The notes beneath the pieces were generated by a model. The model was not told the DNA's origin. It ran no database searches and was given only the letters and a program-made list of their open reading frames with translations. Both the position numbers and the translations under genes were made by a program. DNA of 64,000 bases from Ilyonectria destructans (taxonomy: Eukaryota; Ascomycota; Sordariomycetes; Hypocreales; Nectriaceae), in assembly GCA_020740775.1 (NCBI GenBank), contig JAHEWK010000004.1, forward strand, positions 992,001 through 1,056,000, in the 5' to 3' direction. This document shows positions 12,142 through 25,194 of the stretch, in pieces. Each line of letters starts with the position of its first letter. Position 1 is the stretch's first letter.

Positions 12142-14134
12142 GGCGACGGCATCTGGCAAAACAGCGTGGCCGGCCCCTAAGAGGGTGAGGGAATGTGCCG
12201 CTGGAGCAGGTCTATGGCGGGTTGGTTGGTTAGATGCGAGGAAGGACCACTGAACCAGGGCGACAGTGGGTCAAGCGTTTAAAAGAGAGGGCGGAATCGG
12301 GGGGTAGTTTGCGTCGAAGTCGAGGGCGGGTCGAGGATTGACGTTGGAGAGTGGAAGTCGAAGTTGAAATCGAGGTGGGAGTAGGACCAGCCGGAGCTTG
12401 GGGCGCACCAGGGGAATTGCCAGAAGATGGCGGGAGCTGGCCGGCGACCGAGGGATCGAGAGAAAATGCGGGCACTGGCAGCCAAGCGAGGTGCGCGACA
12501 GGCGGGGGCGTTACACAAGGAGGTGAGCTCTGGGGGCCAGCTTCAGCCCTTGGCTTCTGGCTTGCTGCGATGCGTTGCAGAGGGCTGCGGGCTGGAGATC
12601 GGTCGGGTCGGGCAGTCGAAGGTTGCGGGTTGGGCGCGCTATCGATGACGTTTGGGAGGTTTGCGAGGCGTAGTTGAACGGAGAAAGGCGGGACGAAGAG
12701 ATGAAAGGATGAAAGTGGCGGTGGTCGTGGGTGGTATTTGAGAGACAGGTGTGAGATGCAAGAGAGATGTGAGGGACAGGGAATGATAGAGAGAGCCTTA
12801 TTCGTTCCTGCCCCTGGTGAGTGGTGGGCTAAGTTCATAAGTTACCTTATGTACTTGACTTGACAGTCCTGTCCCGGAGGCAAGTCCAATGCAGCCGGAA
12901 GGTGGTGCGTGTGGGGGGAAGGAGGGGATGGCAAAGTGGTGGAGGTCGATAATGATACGGCGTAAGAATATTCTTAGTGGGTGGTGAGTGCTATTATTTT
13001 CTCAATTGCAGGCCAGGCCGCAAGTACCACTTGCATACACGCCCCCGCTCCGAGGTACTTGGAAACCGCCACCGAAGCCACCACTTGGTCCTTGCACCTG
13101 GCTTCCCGTGTGGGGCCGGGATGCGCGGGATGGACGGAGGGGATGTGCCTAATCCCTTTCCTACCAGCATCGTGGGAACTGGCGGGATGGGTCATCCGAC
13201 TTTCCGCCTGAGAATATTTCTGCTTCGATTTGACGTTGATGATAAAGAAGGCCCCACATAACCAACCGGTTTACTAAGAGTGTAGACTGAGAGTCGTGCA
13301 TCTTTTGGTAGCAATGAGAATAATTTCAGACTGGAAACGAGGGGACAGGGAATAGAGAGGCGAGAGGGAGAAAAAAAAGAAAGAAAAAAAGAGACCAAGG
13401 GTGCATATAATGAGAAGTCATAATCATCAAGCACTCCTGCAATTACCACATTACGAATGCCACGAATAACCACGACTGTGATTGACGCCACAAGACAAAC
13501 CACCACAGAACGCAACGTACAGGGGTGAGCCTGGCTACTTCCTTGACCACAACCTAGCAGATAATTAGCGGATCTCTCTACTAACATGCCTTGCCCTGTC
13601 GGAGAAATCTATCATCTGCAAATCCTCGGCTGGGTTCCCCTTATTGGACTGTGCACCACTACACACATTCACGGTCAGCGGAGGCAATTATCAAATGATC
13701 AGTAAAGTCAAGTCATACGTATGAACCCGGATTTTCTTCTACTCGACGCCACTTCCCTTCTCTATCTCCAAATAATTCACCGCTTCACGTCGTCTTATCT
13801 CCCTGGCTCTCTGTTCCCTTCAGGACAGTCCTCGAGCTCCTGAGTTCCTCTTCCGCCCTTTCAAGAATCTCGGAAGCAAAACAAAAAAAAAAATCTCCAA
13901 GCCCCGTCTGCCACGATGGCATCGTTGCTAAATCAACTCTTGGCTTAGGTGGCCGCTCACGCCCTTCTTGGTATCATCTGGAATCTGAAGCGGCACGTTC
14001 CCAATAAATATCTGAATCATAATCATCCTCGTCCGATCATATCTCCCTTGCGTTCCCAGCAATAACTTCCAGGACGGGCTGGGCCCTTCTCATATCCGGG
14101 CCCTTTTACATCGATCATTGACAGGCCCCCACAC
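12142..14134. promoter_or_regulatory. wc-1 leader and promoter region, plus 3' flank of Kap121
   Basis: About 2 kb with no supported gene. The part nearest wc-1 (12142-12840) is rich in C and G-poor purine blocks on the minus strand and contains an ATG-started open frame of 202 codons (12838-12230) ending 88 nt before the wc-1 start; it is rich in Pro, Ser and Arg and matches no family I know. An A-rich purine tract lies at 13366-13392. From about 13600 to 14134 is probable 3' UTR of the Kap121 gene. I see no recognisable RNA gene. Confidence 0.5.
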
Positions 14135-17100
14135 CTAAGAGAAGTATCCCATAATCGTTCGCTGGGACTCCTGAGAGAACTGCTGCAGTAGGGGCATGGG
14201 ATCCACGTTGGCAGTCGTCAACAGCGTCTTGGTCGCAACCGCCACTCGGTTCGCCGTCTGGCCTTGCAGCGTCTCCGCCTCTAGAGCCTGGGCAATGAAC
14301 AAAAACACCTTGCCCGCCTGGTTGAGCACGACCGGGTGTTGCCTGCAAAGAAAGATTAACGTTGTCCGTATTCATTTTCACAATCATGGATCCTTCAACT
14401 TACTGGTCAATCAACTCAGCTAGGTATGCATACGCATATGGTGCAGCCTCCTCGTCATTGGTGACGGGGAGCGTCTCTACCCACTGGGTAGTCACGTTCT
14501 GCACATCCGCAACCGTGCTGGCGTTGTAGTGGAGGATTTTGGCAATGGCAGCACATGCGTTCTCCGTCGCGTACACGTTGTCCTCGTTTCGAGCATCCGG
14601 CACTTGGGTAACCTGGAACAGGAAAGGTACCGAGCCACCCAGGAACTGGGCCCACGGGGCACCACCTCGGTGCGCAGCAACACCAATACCATAGGCCGCT
14701 GCTTGTCGGATCGCTGGTGAAGGGTCTCGGCAACCGTCGATGAGTGGCTGGGTAATGTAGTTGGCGTATCGAGTGCTCTCAGGGCCACAGTACTCCAGAA
14801 CATCATCCATGATACACAGTCCCCACTGTCGCTGGGTGGAGTCAGTTGAGGCAAGGAATCCCTCGTAAGTTGAGATTAATCGCTCCCACGCGGGGAGGAA
14901 GGCAGCGCCGTGGTTCTTGAATATGGCATGGAAAGCCTTGTTCATGTCTGAAAGGAGTGTCTGGTCATCCTCAATAGCAATCAGGGTCTCCTCAGCCTCG
15001 TCCTCGACGTCGTCGGCGGTCGCTCCCTCCTTGTCCTCAGCACGCTGCGCAACGCGATCCTTATAGTCCTCAATGGCAGAGTGGACCGAGTCGATGAAGC
15101 GGCTCAGGTGGTCAGTGCTAAGACAAGCCTTGCCTACTACTTCCACGGACTCATAGAAGCACTGGTACATCTCCGCCAGGGTATCGATGGCCGGCTCGGC
15201 GGTGAGAACCTCGAGGAGCTTGTCTACGGTGGCGGTCCAGAGCCCCGCAAGCTCGTTGGACTGGGGACCGTAGGCCTTCTTGTAGGAGCTGAGCAGCTGG
15301 GGAACCAGCTTGGCTGAGATGTAACGAACTGGGTCGTGGAAGAAGAAAGCCAGACCGGGCAGGGCAATCTTCTCCATGATCTCGGCAACGTATGGCGCAA
15401 AGGAGGCCTCGAGAACCTGCGCATAGACGACCAGGAGCTCGATAGCCATGTGCTTGTCGTCCATGGTGCTCGTTCGGATACCAATCATCTTGCCCTTGAG
15501 AGGGACCAACTCCCAGCCCTCCTCGTTCTGCATCTGCTCGACCTGATCGTCATCATCCAGCAACTGGATGTCGGCCTTGGCCATGGCAAGCTCCAGCAAC
15601 GGCGGCATGACATTGTGAAGGAAGGGCAGGAAGTCCGAGCCAAGTACACGGCACATGCGGCCCCAGCAATGCATGAGATACTGCGCCTGAGGGTCGTCCG
15701 CATCGGTGATACCGGCCTGGATGTTGGCCAAGAGGTTGACAAGAGTCATGGCGTCCTGTCCAAGTCGCTCCTTGCCCACAGCCAGCGCAATCAGAGTGGC
15801 ACACTCCATGGCCTTGGCTCGCAGGAGGCGGTACTCCTTCTCATTCTGGTTCTGGAGCACGTTGACGAGGAGTGGCATGAGGGTATCGTAGTACTTGGAG
15901 AAGGCGGCCTCGGCAGCATCAGCAATGGTAGCGATAGTCGACAGAGCCTGCTCCTGAACATATCGCTTCTCGTTTTGGAGGAGTTGGAACAGGTGGGACA
16001 ACAAATCATCCAAGTAGGGCTCCAGAGTGTTCTTCTCGGCCTCCTCGCAGAAGTTGACAAGGGCGGCGGCGGCGTGGGACTGGACACGGCCTTCGGGCGA
16101 GTCGAGAACAGGGATAATGGCCTTGAGGACTCGGTCGTAGTAGTCGGTCTGCATCTTGGGAGCAAAGTCGGTGCTCATCTGACCAAGGGCGTTGCAACCA
16201 GCCCATCGCACACGGGGGTGGGGGTCGCGAAGGGCGGGAACAACCAGGTCAAGTACCTGGCTTAGCTCACCAATCATCAGCTCTCGGCAACCCTCAGAGA
16301 TGGCTGAGATGGCCATCAGCGCGGCGTGCCTGTCCCTCCAGGCCATCGAGGTCATCATGCGGGGCAACCAGTTGAAGGTGGGAGCGAGGATGGTCTGACC
16401 ACCAAGCTTGTTGGCAAGACGATCCATAGTCTGCTCGCCAGCAACATGGTTCTGGTCGCTTTCATCTTGATCAAGCTGCGAAGCATTGTCAGCGCAATGC
16501 ATGCTAGAAAGGCATTTTGCCAAGGGGGAAACTCACGTCATCCGAGGCCATCCATTCGGCGGCGTCGTCGTCATCCTCGCCGAGGTCGGTCATCAAGCTG
16601 AGGCACTGAGTAATCATGTCGTTGGTGTACGAGGGGTCCTTGCGGCAGATGGAGGGAGCGTAATCGGCAAAGGTGGCCATGAGCTCCAGAGCGTTCTGCC
16701 GGCAGATGTTGTCTAGCTCTTTATCTTGAATAACGGAGACACTGAACTGAACGAGGTTCTGGAAGAGAGGCTTGAACATCTTGGGGGCTGACTCGGCGAG
16801 GTCGATGAGGGCTACGAGTGCCTTGCTCAGGTCATCGGAGTCTTGCGAGTCCTTGATCGGGGGGAGAATGTTAAGGACGTCGGGGATAAGGGCATAGTAC
16901 TTGGCCTGGCCCTTTTTGCTAATGGTCCTGAAGAAAGAGGCAAAAGCCTCCATGGCGGCAAGGCGCACCTGTTGTGGTGGTCAGTGGTGGGGTCACGATA
17001 TCTTGAACAAGCGCAAGTGAGGCCATACCATGACAGCATCGTCCTTGAAGCCCTTCTGGAAGGCCTGGAGGACCGCCTCCTCATGTTGCTTCTCGATAAT

Positions 17101-17797
17101 GGCCGGAGTAGTGGCGAAGACTCGGAAGGCATTTTCTCGCTTTTCGGCCTCAGGGGCCTGGCTGAGCTGGAAGAGGGCACCGAGCAGTTCGGGCCAGGGA
17201 TCACCTGCGAGGGTGGGTTAGCACCAATGGTGGGGGACCCAGCGGGGAACAGCAACAACTGCATTGAGAAGAGGGCATAGTATTCGGGTGGGAGACGAAC
17301 CGTTCTCGGTGTATTGGCGGGCGACTTCGGCGACGGCATCACTGATCTTGTTGCGGATCATTCGCTCAGGCTCGGCGGCGAGGGTCTCGAGAAGTTTTTG
17401 GCGGATGGCGGCGGCCTGGTCCTTGGCGAGGGAGAAGAAGAGATCGAGGTTCTCGCCAGACTCGATTTTCCTGGTCTTGGAAGCGATTCGGCGGAAGATA
17501 ACGGAGGCAAAGGAACGAGTCTGCAGAGGAGTCGAAGTCAGCTCAGTCGCGTCGCAAAAGCCAGCGGATGGTGGAGGCAAAGACAAAGTCGGGATGAGGG
17601 GGAGGGGGACAAACCGCATTGTCGCCGGCGCCCTGGATCTGTTCGGCAAGGCCCATTAACAGGACCTCAGGACGGGTAGAGGTCCAGCTATTTTGCAAGT
17701 GCTCTTCGGCCTGGGATCGAATGCCGTTGTCGGGCGACTGCAGGGCCTGCAGGAGCTGGGTCAGCTCTGCGTGGACGTCTGGCGGTAGTATCGACAT
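14135..17797 (-). CDS. Importin beta-3 / karyopherin Kap121 (Pse1, Sal3 family)
   Basis: Nuclear import receptor built of HEAT repeats; it carries ribosomal proteins, histones and transcription factors through the nuclear pore with RanGTP. Six exons: 17797-17615, 17520-17301, 17204-17029, 16968-16537, 16475-14404 and 14342-14135, giving 1,096 aa, the usual size for the family. The start MSILPPDVHAELTQLLQALQ opens the importin-beta N-terminal repeat. Helical repeats run through the protein with family signatures such as RWAGCNALGQM and QMQNEEGWELVPLKGK. The C-terminus reads SQRTIMGYFS before TAG. The final intron splits a Gln codon. Convergent with wc-1 and divergent from KGD2, with 1.3 kb between start codons. 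Kap121 fits better than Kap123 by similarity; that choice is inference. Confidence 0.94.
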
Positions 17798-19092
17798 GGT
17801 TGTAGCTGGTGCGGATGGTGCAGTCCACCAGCAGACGACGGGCGGGAGAGAGGGAGATCCGGTCAGGATCCGGAGAGGTCGACGGGGAGAAGGAAAGGGG
17901 AGAGGGAGGCTTCGGAAGCGTGAAGCGAAAGCAAGCAACAGGCTTGGGCTTCGTTTGGCGGACGAAGATTCCGAGATTCCAGTTAGTGGGAGTGGGAGGA
18001 TGGCGATGGATGGATGGAGGGAAAGGAGAGTGGGGGGAGGGGAAGACCAGGCCGGTAGAGGTGAGGTCACTCTTGGACTAAATTCAGCGGTGGAGGTACC
18101 CAGGCCGCAACAAACACGGCAGAAAAAAAAACAGAGGAACGCGTTGGCAACAAAGGGTGCACTCGGCTTGGGCCTTTTTTCTTTGTGCTATACCTTTGTG
18201 GGCGAGCTGGAGGAATGAGTGGCAACGGGTCCGAGTAAAAGACGAGGGAGATTTTAGTTTCATTCAAAGCTGTGCGACAAGGCTATCTCAACAGTCATGG
18301 CTGGATAGGGCGGAGTCTCGGCTTCATCCATCAGGAGGCTATTCAACGAGAGCTAAAGGCGTAATGTACAATGTGCTCCGGCCATCGCTAAACAACCCAA
18401 ACAGCTGTGCGGTACCATGCACGGGAGAGCACATGGAGGGGCAGCAACAAATATGTACAGACTCGGCTTCCGTCCAACTCTCCCAAGTCCAAAACCACAA
18501 AAAAAGTCGGACCAGGATAATTCGTCTCTGATAGGTCGGGATCCAGCAGCCTGTTCTGACCCATTCGACAGGGGTTCTTTACACGGACCTGTGCCCGGTG
18601 ACCTGACCTAGGTGGAGATGCACAAGTCGGACTTTGGTTTATCCAGCTCTGCTTGGACACCGGACAACAAGGCAGCGCCCAGAGAAGTGTCAGCGCATCC
18701 CTAGCGCGGGCCTACGGAATAGAGGTACCTCGCCGTGGCCTTCCGCCTATACGACACCTCACCGGTCCCTCGTGGTACTTCCGCCGGACTTGTATGCCCG
18801 GTGCAAATGGCCCAGGTGCAACTGGCAGGTGCGACCTGGCTTTTTTTTTCCGCCCGAAGCTTCCCGGCAACACAAGTTCGTAGCCGTAACTAGTAGCCGT
18901 CCCTGAGTGAACAACCGCATCACGATCCTGGTTCCTCTCTTTTGCCTCATCATTTTCCTTTTCCGTTTCCCTCCCCCTCCCCAATTCCTCCATCCCCCTT
19001 GACCTACGACTCGCCGCGACTCTCCTCGACGCCTCTCTCGACTCCTCCACATCCTCTCGACCCCCTCGATTCCTTCGAACCCCTTCATCACG
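17798..19092. promoter_or_regulatory. Divergent promoter region between Kap121 and KGD2
   Basis: 1.3 kb without a supported gene. A long pyrimidine-rich leader (about 18930-19080, CCTTTTCC and CCCCTCC blocks) precedes the KGD2 start, typical of highly expressed fungal genes. Poly-A and poly-T patches lie at about 18123-18131 and 18841-18850. Open frames here are short and repetitive. Confidence 0.55.
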
Positions 19093-20545
19093 ATGTTGTC
19101 GCGAAGACTAGCTACCGCCGCCCGCATGGTGCCGGCGGCGCGCACCCTGCGTCCCCGAAACCACCCTCTCATCATGCTTCCCGCCATGATGCAGACCGTC
19201 CGCACCTATGCCGATAGTGTTGTCAAGGTGCCTCAGATGGCTGAGTCCATCTCCGAGGGTACCCTGAAGCAGTTCTCCAAGGCCATTGGCGAGTACGTCG
19301 AGGCCGACGAGGAGATTGCCACTATTGAGACCGACAAGGTACAACATCCCCTACGACGCCATGTTCTGTGTTCAATCAGACTGACATCCGTCTAGATCGA
19401 TGTTGCTGTCAATGCCCCCGAGGCCGGCATCATCAAGGAGTTCCTCGTCGCTGAAGAGGACACCGTCGTCGTCGGCCAGGACCTTGTCCGCCTCGAGCTT
19501 GGCGGTGCTCCTGAAAAGAAGGAAGCCCCTGCCTCCGAGGCTCCCAAGGATGCGCCCAAGACTGAGTCAACACCCGAGCCCAAGCAAGAATCTACCCCCG
19601 AGCCCAAGAAGGAGGCAGCTGCCCCTGCAGCCAGCAAGCCTGAGCCTCCTCGCCAGGTTGAGAAGAAGGAGTCCACATCTGCCCCAACCACCAGCGGCCC
19701 GGGCCTGGGCAGCCGTGAGGAGCGCCGAGTATGTTCTTTTCAGCTTTATGTTCACTACACGTCCTATATTACTAAAACCAAGTCCAGGTCAAGATGAACC
19801 GCATGCGCCTCCGAATTGCCGAGCGTCTCAAGCAATCCCAGAACACCGCTGCTTCCCTCACCACCTTCAACGAGGTCGACATGTCCAACATTATGGAATT
19901 CCGCAAGCTCTACAAGGATGACATCCTCAAGAAGACCGGTGTCAAGCTTGGTTTCATGAGCGCCTTCTCCCGAGCTTGTGTCCTCGCCATGCGAGACCTG
20001 CCCGGCGTCAACGCCTCGATTGAGGGACCCAACGGCGGTGACACCATTGTCTACCGCGACTACGTCGATATCAGCGTTGCCGTCGCCACTGAGAAGGGCC
20101 TGGTTACTCCCGTTGTCCGCAACGTCGAGGGCATGGATCTGATTAGCATTGAGAAGTCCATTGCCGATATGGGCAAGAAGGTTTGTGGCACCCTTTCCAC
20201 AATGGCACGCGTTCGAATAGTGCTAGGTGACTGACTTGACTTTCGCAGGCTCGCGACGGAAAGCTGACGATCGAGGATATGGCTGGCGGTACCTTCACCA
20301 TCAGCAACGGTGGCGTTTTCGGCTCCCTAATGGGAACTCCCATCATCAACTTGCCCCAGAGTGCTGTGCTGGGTCTCCACGCCATCAAGGAGCGCCCCGT
20401 GGCCATCAACGGCAAGATCGAAATCCGCCCCATGATGTACCTCGCCCTAACTTACGACCACCGCCTGCTGGATGGCAGGGAAGCTGTGCAATTCCTGGTG
20501 AAGGTGAAGGAGTACATCGAGGACCCCAGGCGCATGCTCTTGTAG
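19093..20545 (+). CDS. KGD2: Dihydrolipoyllysine succinyltransferase, E2 of 2-oxoglutarate dehydrogenase
   Basis: Transfers succinyl from lipoate to CoA in the mitochondrial 2-oxoglutarate dehydrogenase complex of the TCA cycle. Four exons, 19093-19338, 19396-19728, 19788-20180 and 20249-20545, give 422 aa. Parts in order: an Arg/Ala-rich mitochondrial presequence ([20 protein letters not shown]); a lipoyl domain ending IETDK, with K82 the predicted lipoylation site and the last codon of exon 1; a Pro/Glu/Lys-rich linker; and the catalytic acyltransferase domain from about residue 195 with [12 protein letters not shown] (catalytic H395, D399). No peripheral E3-binding domain separates the linker from the catalytic core, as expected for this E2 and unlike pyruvate dehydrogenase E2. 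Aconitase, another TCA enzyme, lies about 38 kb away in the same window, probably by chance. Confidence 0.97.
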
Positions 20546-21903
20546 AGCAGTTTCTGACACTCTTATGTGTCTGGCCAGATAATACCCGATAGGCTCAAAA
20601 AGGAGGTGGACATATGTCGTGTCTGCACGCCTCTAATAGTCTAGTTGTATAATAGAGTTTTGGGACGAAGGGTGTAAACTGAAAGAGAGCCGTTTCCAAA
20701 ACAGGGAAGTTACTACAATGAGTGGTTTTGGCTAGCTGTCCCTAGTGAGGATTTTTGAATGCTTAGCTTGCTTCTTGCTTGTCATGATGGTGTTCTGGAA
20801 GATTTACCGATGCCCCGTTGCCAGTACTCCAGCCAACATGGCTAGATTATGGCTTATGCTACCTGTAGGCCAGCCACACCCCGCTGGGAGCCAGGGTTGC
20901 CCTTGCCCCCCTGTGGACTGGCCGGACGCCTAGCGGACCCGTACGGTGACGCTTTTCCAGTCCGAAGTGCCGAGCAGAGCGGGCGGTCGATGATGGGCAC
21001 CAAAGCCTCTGGAAGCCGCTGCCGCCGCCCACTAAATTGGATGGAGGCTTGGGGCTTCAGAGGGTCCCATGGCAAGTCTCTAGCGCCAGCTACCGAGGCC
21101 GTTTCCGAGCACTCCGTGGGCAATTCGCCTCAATCGATCATCTGGAAATCGAAGTGAAACCAATCAAACACAGAATTCAATGCACGTTGGTGAAGTTTCA
21201 GCCTCAATTCATGTGCTGCTGGACCAGAAACGCCATTGCGGCTGGCTGCTTGCTTGCTTGCTTGCTGTGGCACGGTGCGATTCTTCAGCGCGGTGGAAAC
21301 ACAAAAACTACTCCATTCTTCCCCAATCCCCCAATCGCGGGGTCACTCCACTGAAGCTAAGCCTAGAGGCTACCTGGAGCAGGGGGTAAAAGTACCGAGC
21401 AGCAGTGAGAGCTAGGTACCTACCTTACCAACCTATGTCATCATCACCCTCCCGTCCACTCACCACCCGACCGAAACCTCGTGCCCACGCCCCTCTTCAC
21501 TCTCCATCGCCTGTTCGAGCCATTCCACTCCCCCAAGCACTGCCATCTCTCTGCTACTGCTCCTCCTCCACTTCATCCTGGTGATACTCTGCCTACTCCT
21601 TGGCGAATTGTCTTGTGACGTCTGACTCCTTCAATCTTCCGAAAAACGCTCGACAAGGCCCTTCCTTTTAGCCTCCGTCTCTCACTCCACCGCCGTTGTT
21701 CCGCCCCATCCACCTTCAACTTTCCCACCCTCAATCTCTCTCTCTCCCTTCGCGCAAACTTGCCTCCTCTCATTTCATCGTCGCATTCCCTCTCGATTCT
21801 CACTCGCTCTCCAAAGACTCTCCTGTCAGTGACAAGCAGTCCACCTCCCAGTATTGCAATCGCGTATCGCCTATCGCGGGGTCGATACCGCTCACTGCCA
21901 GCC
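20546..21903. promoter_or_regulatory. Intergenic: KGD2 3' flank and long CT-rich leader of Sds23
   Basis: 1.36 kb with no supported gene. The first 250 bp look like 3' UTR. From about 21440 to 21900 the plus strand is dominated by C and T (CTCTCTCTCCC, CCTCCTCCAC), a typical fungal transcription-start and leader region for the next gene. A small GCTT repeat (TGCTTGCTTGCTTGCTG) lies near 21248. Confidence 0.5.
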
Positions 21904-23590
21904 ATGGACCCCTCCCAGGGCTCCGTCTCCCGCGACCTCAAGGATACCCGCGCCGCCAGCTCAACCAGCCTCGCTAGTGCCGTGTCCAACTCCTCCTCCT
22001 CTAACAAACCGCCTGTTCTCGCCCAGCGATCACCCTCCGTGTCCATCTCTGCCGGTTCCGGCTCCACCTCCGCCACCAAGTCGGCTCATCGCCAGAGCTT
22101 CGTTGAGGGCCTGCGCAATGCGCCCTCCTCTCCTCGCTCCCAACGACACCCCTCCTTTACCCAGGCCGCCTTACAGGAGCTGCTAAACCACCCACCTGCC
22201 GGAAACAAGCATGCCAATCCCCGATTCGCTGGTCGCGATTGGCGCGATGTCTCCATCGGCGAGCTCGTGTCTCCCGACGACATCAAATGGATGGAGCTAG
22301 ATAGCAGCATTGAAGAAGCCACCAAGGTAAGCCTAGCTCCTATATGCGATTATGGAAGGGCTGCGATACTTGCAATACGGAATTTCTGTCTCGAGAATGT
22401 GCTGCTGACAATCGATTGTTTCAATGAATAGCTGCTTCTCAAGAGCCCGACCAACGTTGTCCTCGTCCGTGAGGATCCCGATAGCCTTATCGCAGTTTCC
22501 ACCTTCGACTTCACCGACCTCAACGCCTACCTCCTCGTCGTCGTTGGTCTCGCCAAGCCCGACGAAGACCAGCTCGAGTTGTTCAACTTCATCCTGTCCA
22601 AGGCCCAACAGGGCGAGAACATTTCCCTCCGAGACGTCCAACCGCTCTTCCGCAAGGAATCATTGGTCAAGCTGCCGGCAACCGAGGACCTCACCCAGGC
22701 CGTTCAAATACTCGGCAGCGGAATCCATCGTTTGTTGGTAACAGCTCAAGATAATAAGGTCGTTGGCATTGCCAGCCAGCTTAGAATCGTCGAGTTCTTT
22801 TGGAACGAGGGCGTCAACTTCCCCAGCATCGAGCGTTTGTACCCCGTCATCCTCCGCGACTTGGGCATTGGGACCAAAGAAATCATCTCTGTCAAGTATG
22901 TTATGAAGTCCAAGAGTCTAGGCGCAATTTGCTGACAATCGAAGCTCCGACGCACCACTCTCTGACGCCCTAACGCTTATGAGCAACGAGGGCCTCACTA
23001 GCGTGGCCGTGGTCGATAACGGTCTGAATGTCGTGGGAAATATCTCTACCAAAGACGTCCGGCACCTGACCAGCAGCTCAAACGCACATCTCCTCAATTT
23101 ATCGTGCATGAACTTCGTCTCTGTCATTCTCAACGAGCGGGGCGTCGAGAAGGGTCGGGACGTGTTCCCCGTCTTCTACGTCAACCCCTACTCAAGCCTC
23201 GCCCACACCGTCGGCAAACTCGTCGCCACACGATCGCATCGCGTATGGGTGGTAGAATCGGCATCTCCTTCACCCTCGGCCCCCGCTACGCCTTTGATAG
23301 GCCCCCAAGGCTTTACGAGCTCGGTACCGCCGCCACCTCCTGCATCAGGTGCGCCGCCGTCCCCGGTCCCCACTTCAGCCGTACCCGCCTCGGCCATGGC
23401 TGGAGCACGCCTCTCGGGCAGACTGAGCGGCGTCATCTCCCTCACAGATGTACTCAACATGTTTGCCCGGTCAACAGGGCTGAATCCCTCGGACCCGGGT
23501 GAGCAGCGGGCACGACGGCGACGTAGCTCCAGCAGCTCCGTACGACCCAGCCTCGACTCGTCACGAGCGAGTCTTGACATCCGGCGATGA
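21904..23590 (+). CDS. SDS23: Sds23/Moc1-family CBS-domain protein (PP2A-like phosphatase regulator)
   Basis: Homologues in yeasts inhibit PP2A-type phosphatases and link nutrient or stress state to mitotic timing. Three exons, 21904-22326, 22432-22895 and 22945-23590, give 510 aa. A Ser-rich N-terminus is followed by the family-specific motif [13 protein letters not shown] and two pairs of CBS motifs (for example [62 protein letters not shown] through [15 protein letters not shown]). A Pro/Ala-rich loop interrupts the last CBS repeat. The C-terminus is Arg/Ser-rich ([15 protein letters not shown]), probably a phosphorylated tail. The family call rests on the CBS order and the GRDWRDV motif; the phosphatase role is inferred from yeast. 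Confidence 0.92.
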
Positions 23591-25194
23591 TGAATACCAA
23601 GAATGTTACGTTAGACTAAATAACAGTCACTGAAATGTAGTTGGTGGAATCTATTCCGGAGTTTTAGAGATACTGGTTATCGGGCATGATTCGCCTAGAA
23701 GGATCCAAGATGCAGGCCAAGGCCAGGCTGAGACAGCCTCCGGTCGAGGATGAAGCTGGAGCAGGAGACTCTGGATCATTTCCCAACTTGCTTGGCTGGG
23801 TCATCTTTAGAGTGCGTACGCAGCACTGATATCGAACCATTTCAGCACTCTCGATCCTTCTAGTAGAGATTAACGAACAATGGGGCTCGATAGGAAGTGT
23901 TTCCCGGCTCATCTCTGACGGATTTACTTGGAGGGACCAAGTTGCATTTGATGGCATGAAGGATGGTTACATACCAGTTGGTTTAGGAAGCACTAGTAGT
24001 GTTGAAACTAAAGACGGCCAAGATTCTTGTCTTATTGTGTACTGTAATCTTTCTTATCGATCTTTCTTATCGATCTTTCTTCCCGCCAATGACATATGTG
24101 AGGCCGATATCGTAGCTTTGTGACTGACGTCATTCCCGCTGAAAGCCCTCGTGTTAACCCAGGGGATCACAATGACTCGGGGTTGTCGATTCTGTGTTAT
24201 TAATGCACCGAAGTCGCTGGCTGGAATGTGACTCTGCACGCCATCACCTGGCTCCCACAGAATTGGTGTAGCACTTGTCATGCCTCGCTCGGTTGGGCCG
24301 GCCTCCAGGAGCAATGTGGCTGGCTTTTGGGCGCCCAGCCACTCACCACACAGTACCGCTGCGCCCCAAACCCCGCCAGAGGCCGACCACTATGCCGACC
24401 TTCTAGCGGGTTTCAGTGGACTTTCAGTGGAAGCTCACCGGAACTGGCGGGAGCCCCTGTGGCTGAAACTCACGGCGCCATTGGCTGGGTCAGGCCGTGA
24501 GGAGCGCTGAGAGTGCTCTTTTGCCACCTGAGGCGCTGAGGTTGGCCCCGCGCGAGGCTCAACGCCTTCATCCGCACCGTCAGGTTTCGGCAACTTGACT
24601 CACGACCCTCCGTTTCGAAGTCTGCGTCACCGAGCTTTTATCTCTCTTGCACGCGCTCTCTGCTCTTCATCGTATTTTCTTGCTCTACTCTTCATCGTCA
24701 AATATTGCTTTCCTCTTCTGAATTCCATCTGTTTGAATCACGCACAATCTTCTGGCTTCTCGCGACATCCAAAAAGACGTTTCCCGCACTAAGGAACCCA
24801 ATCTTCTATCCGTCGAACTGAGACAAATCTCTGGCGCCAACTCAGCAGCTGCCATCTCACGCATCTCTCTCGTGTCTCCTGTCGATTTGAGTTCGGTTTT
24901 ATGTTCACAAGCTTCAACCTGATTTGACTCTGCTCGTTCCGAGCTTCCAATCGCCTTTCTTCAACGTCCGGCTCGACCGGTTCCGAAGAGACCGCCTTCA
25001 GTGATCTACCAAACTTCAACATCCGGTATCACCTCTAAGGTCCTCGAGAAGTCTCTCTACTATCGGTTGAGGTCAGCCGACGTTATTCAGCCTCACTGAG
25101 CCCTTCCGAAACACATCATCCGACCGCCTCCCTCGACGCCTTGTTTTGGAAAGCCTATCTGCCCTGATGTCTATAAATGACCCAGCTATTTACA
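23591..25194. promoter_or_regulatory. Intergenic: Sds23 3' flank and leader of the NYN gene
   Basis: 1.6 kb with no supported gene. A 13-bp direct repeat (CTTTCTTATCGAT) stands at 24049 and 24062 with a partial third copy to 24081. From about 24600 the plus strand is CT-rich (CTCTCTTGCACGCGCTCTCTGCTC), consistent with a transcription start and long leader. Several short ATG frames precede the chosen start, so upstream translation or a leader intron is possible. Confidence 0.5.

Noticed and set aside
12142..12159. Six-residue N-terminal extension of wc-1 (PDAVA...)
   Set aside because: It would start at a TTG. The first in-frame ATG is at 12141.
15336..16265. 309-codon open frame antisense to Kap121
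   Set aside because: Same codon-bias effect. The sense strand carries the HEAT-repeat protein, and the antisense peptide has no family resemblance.
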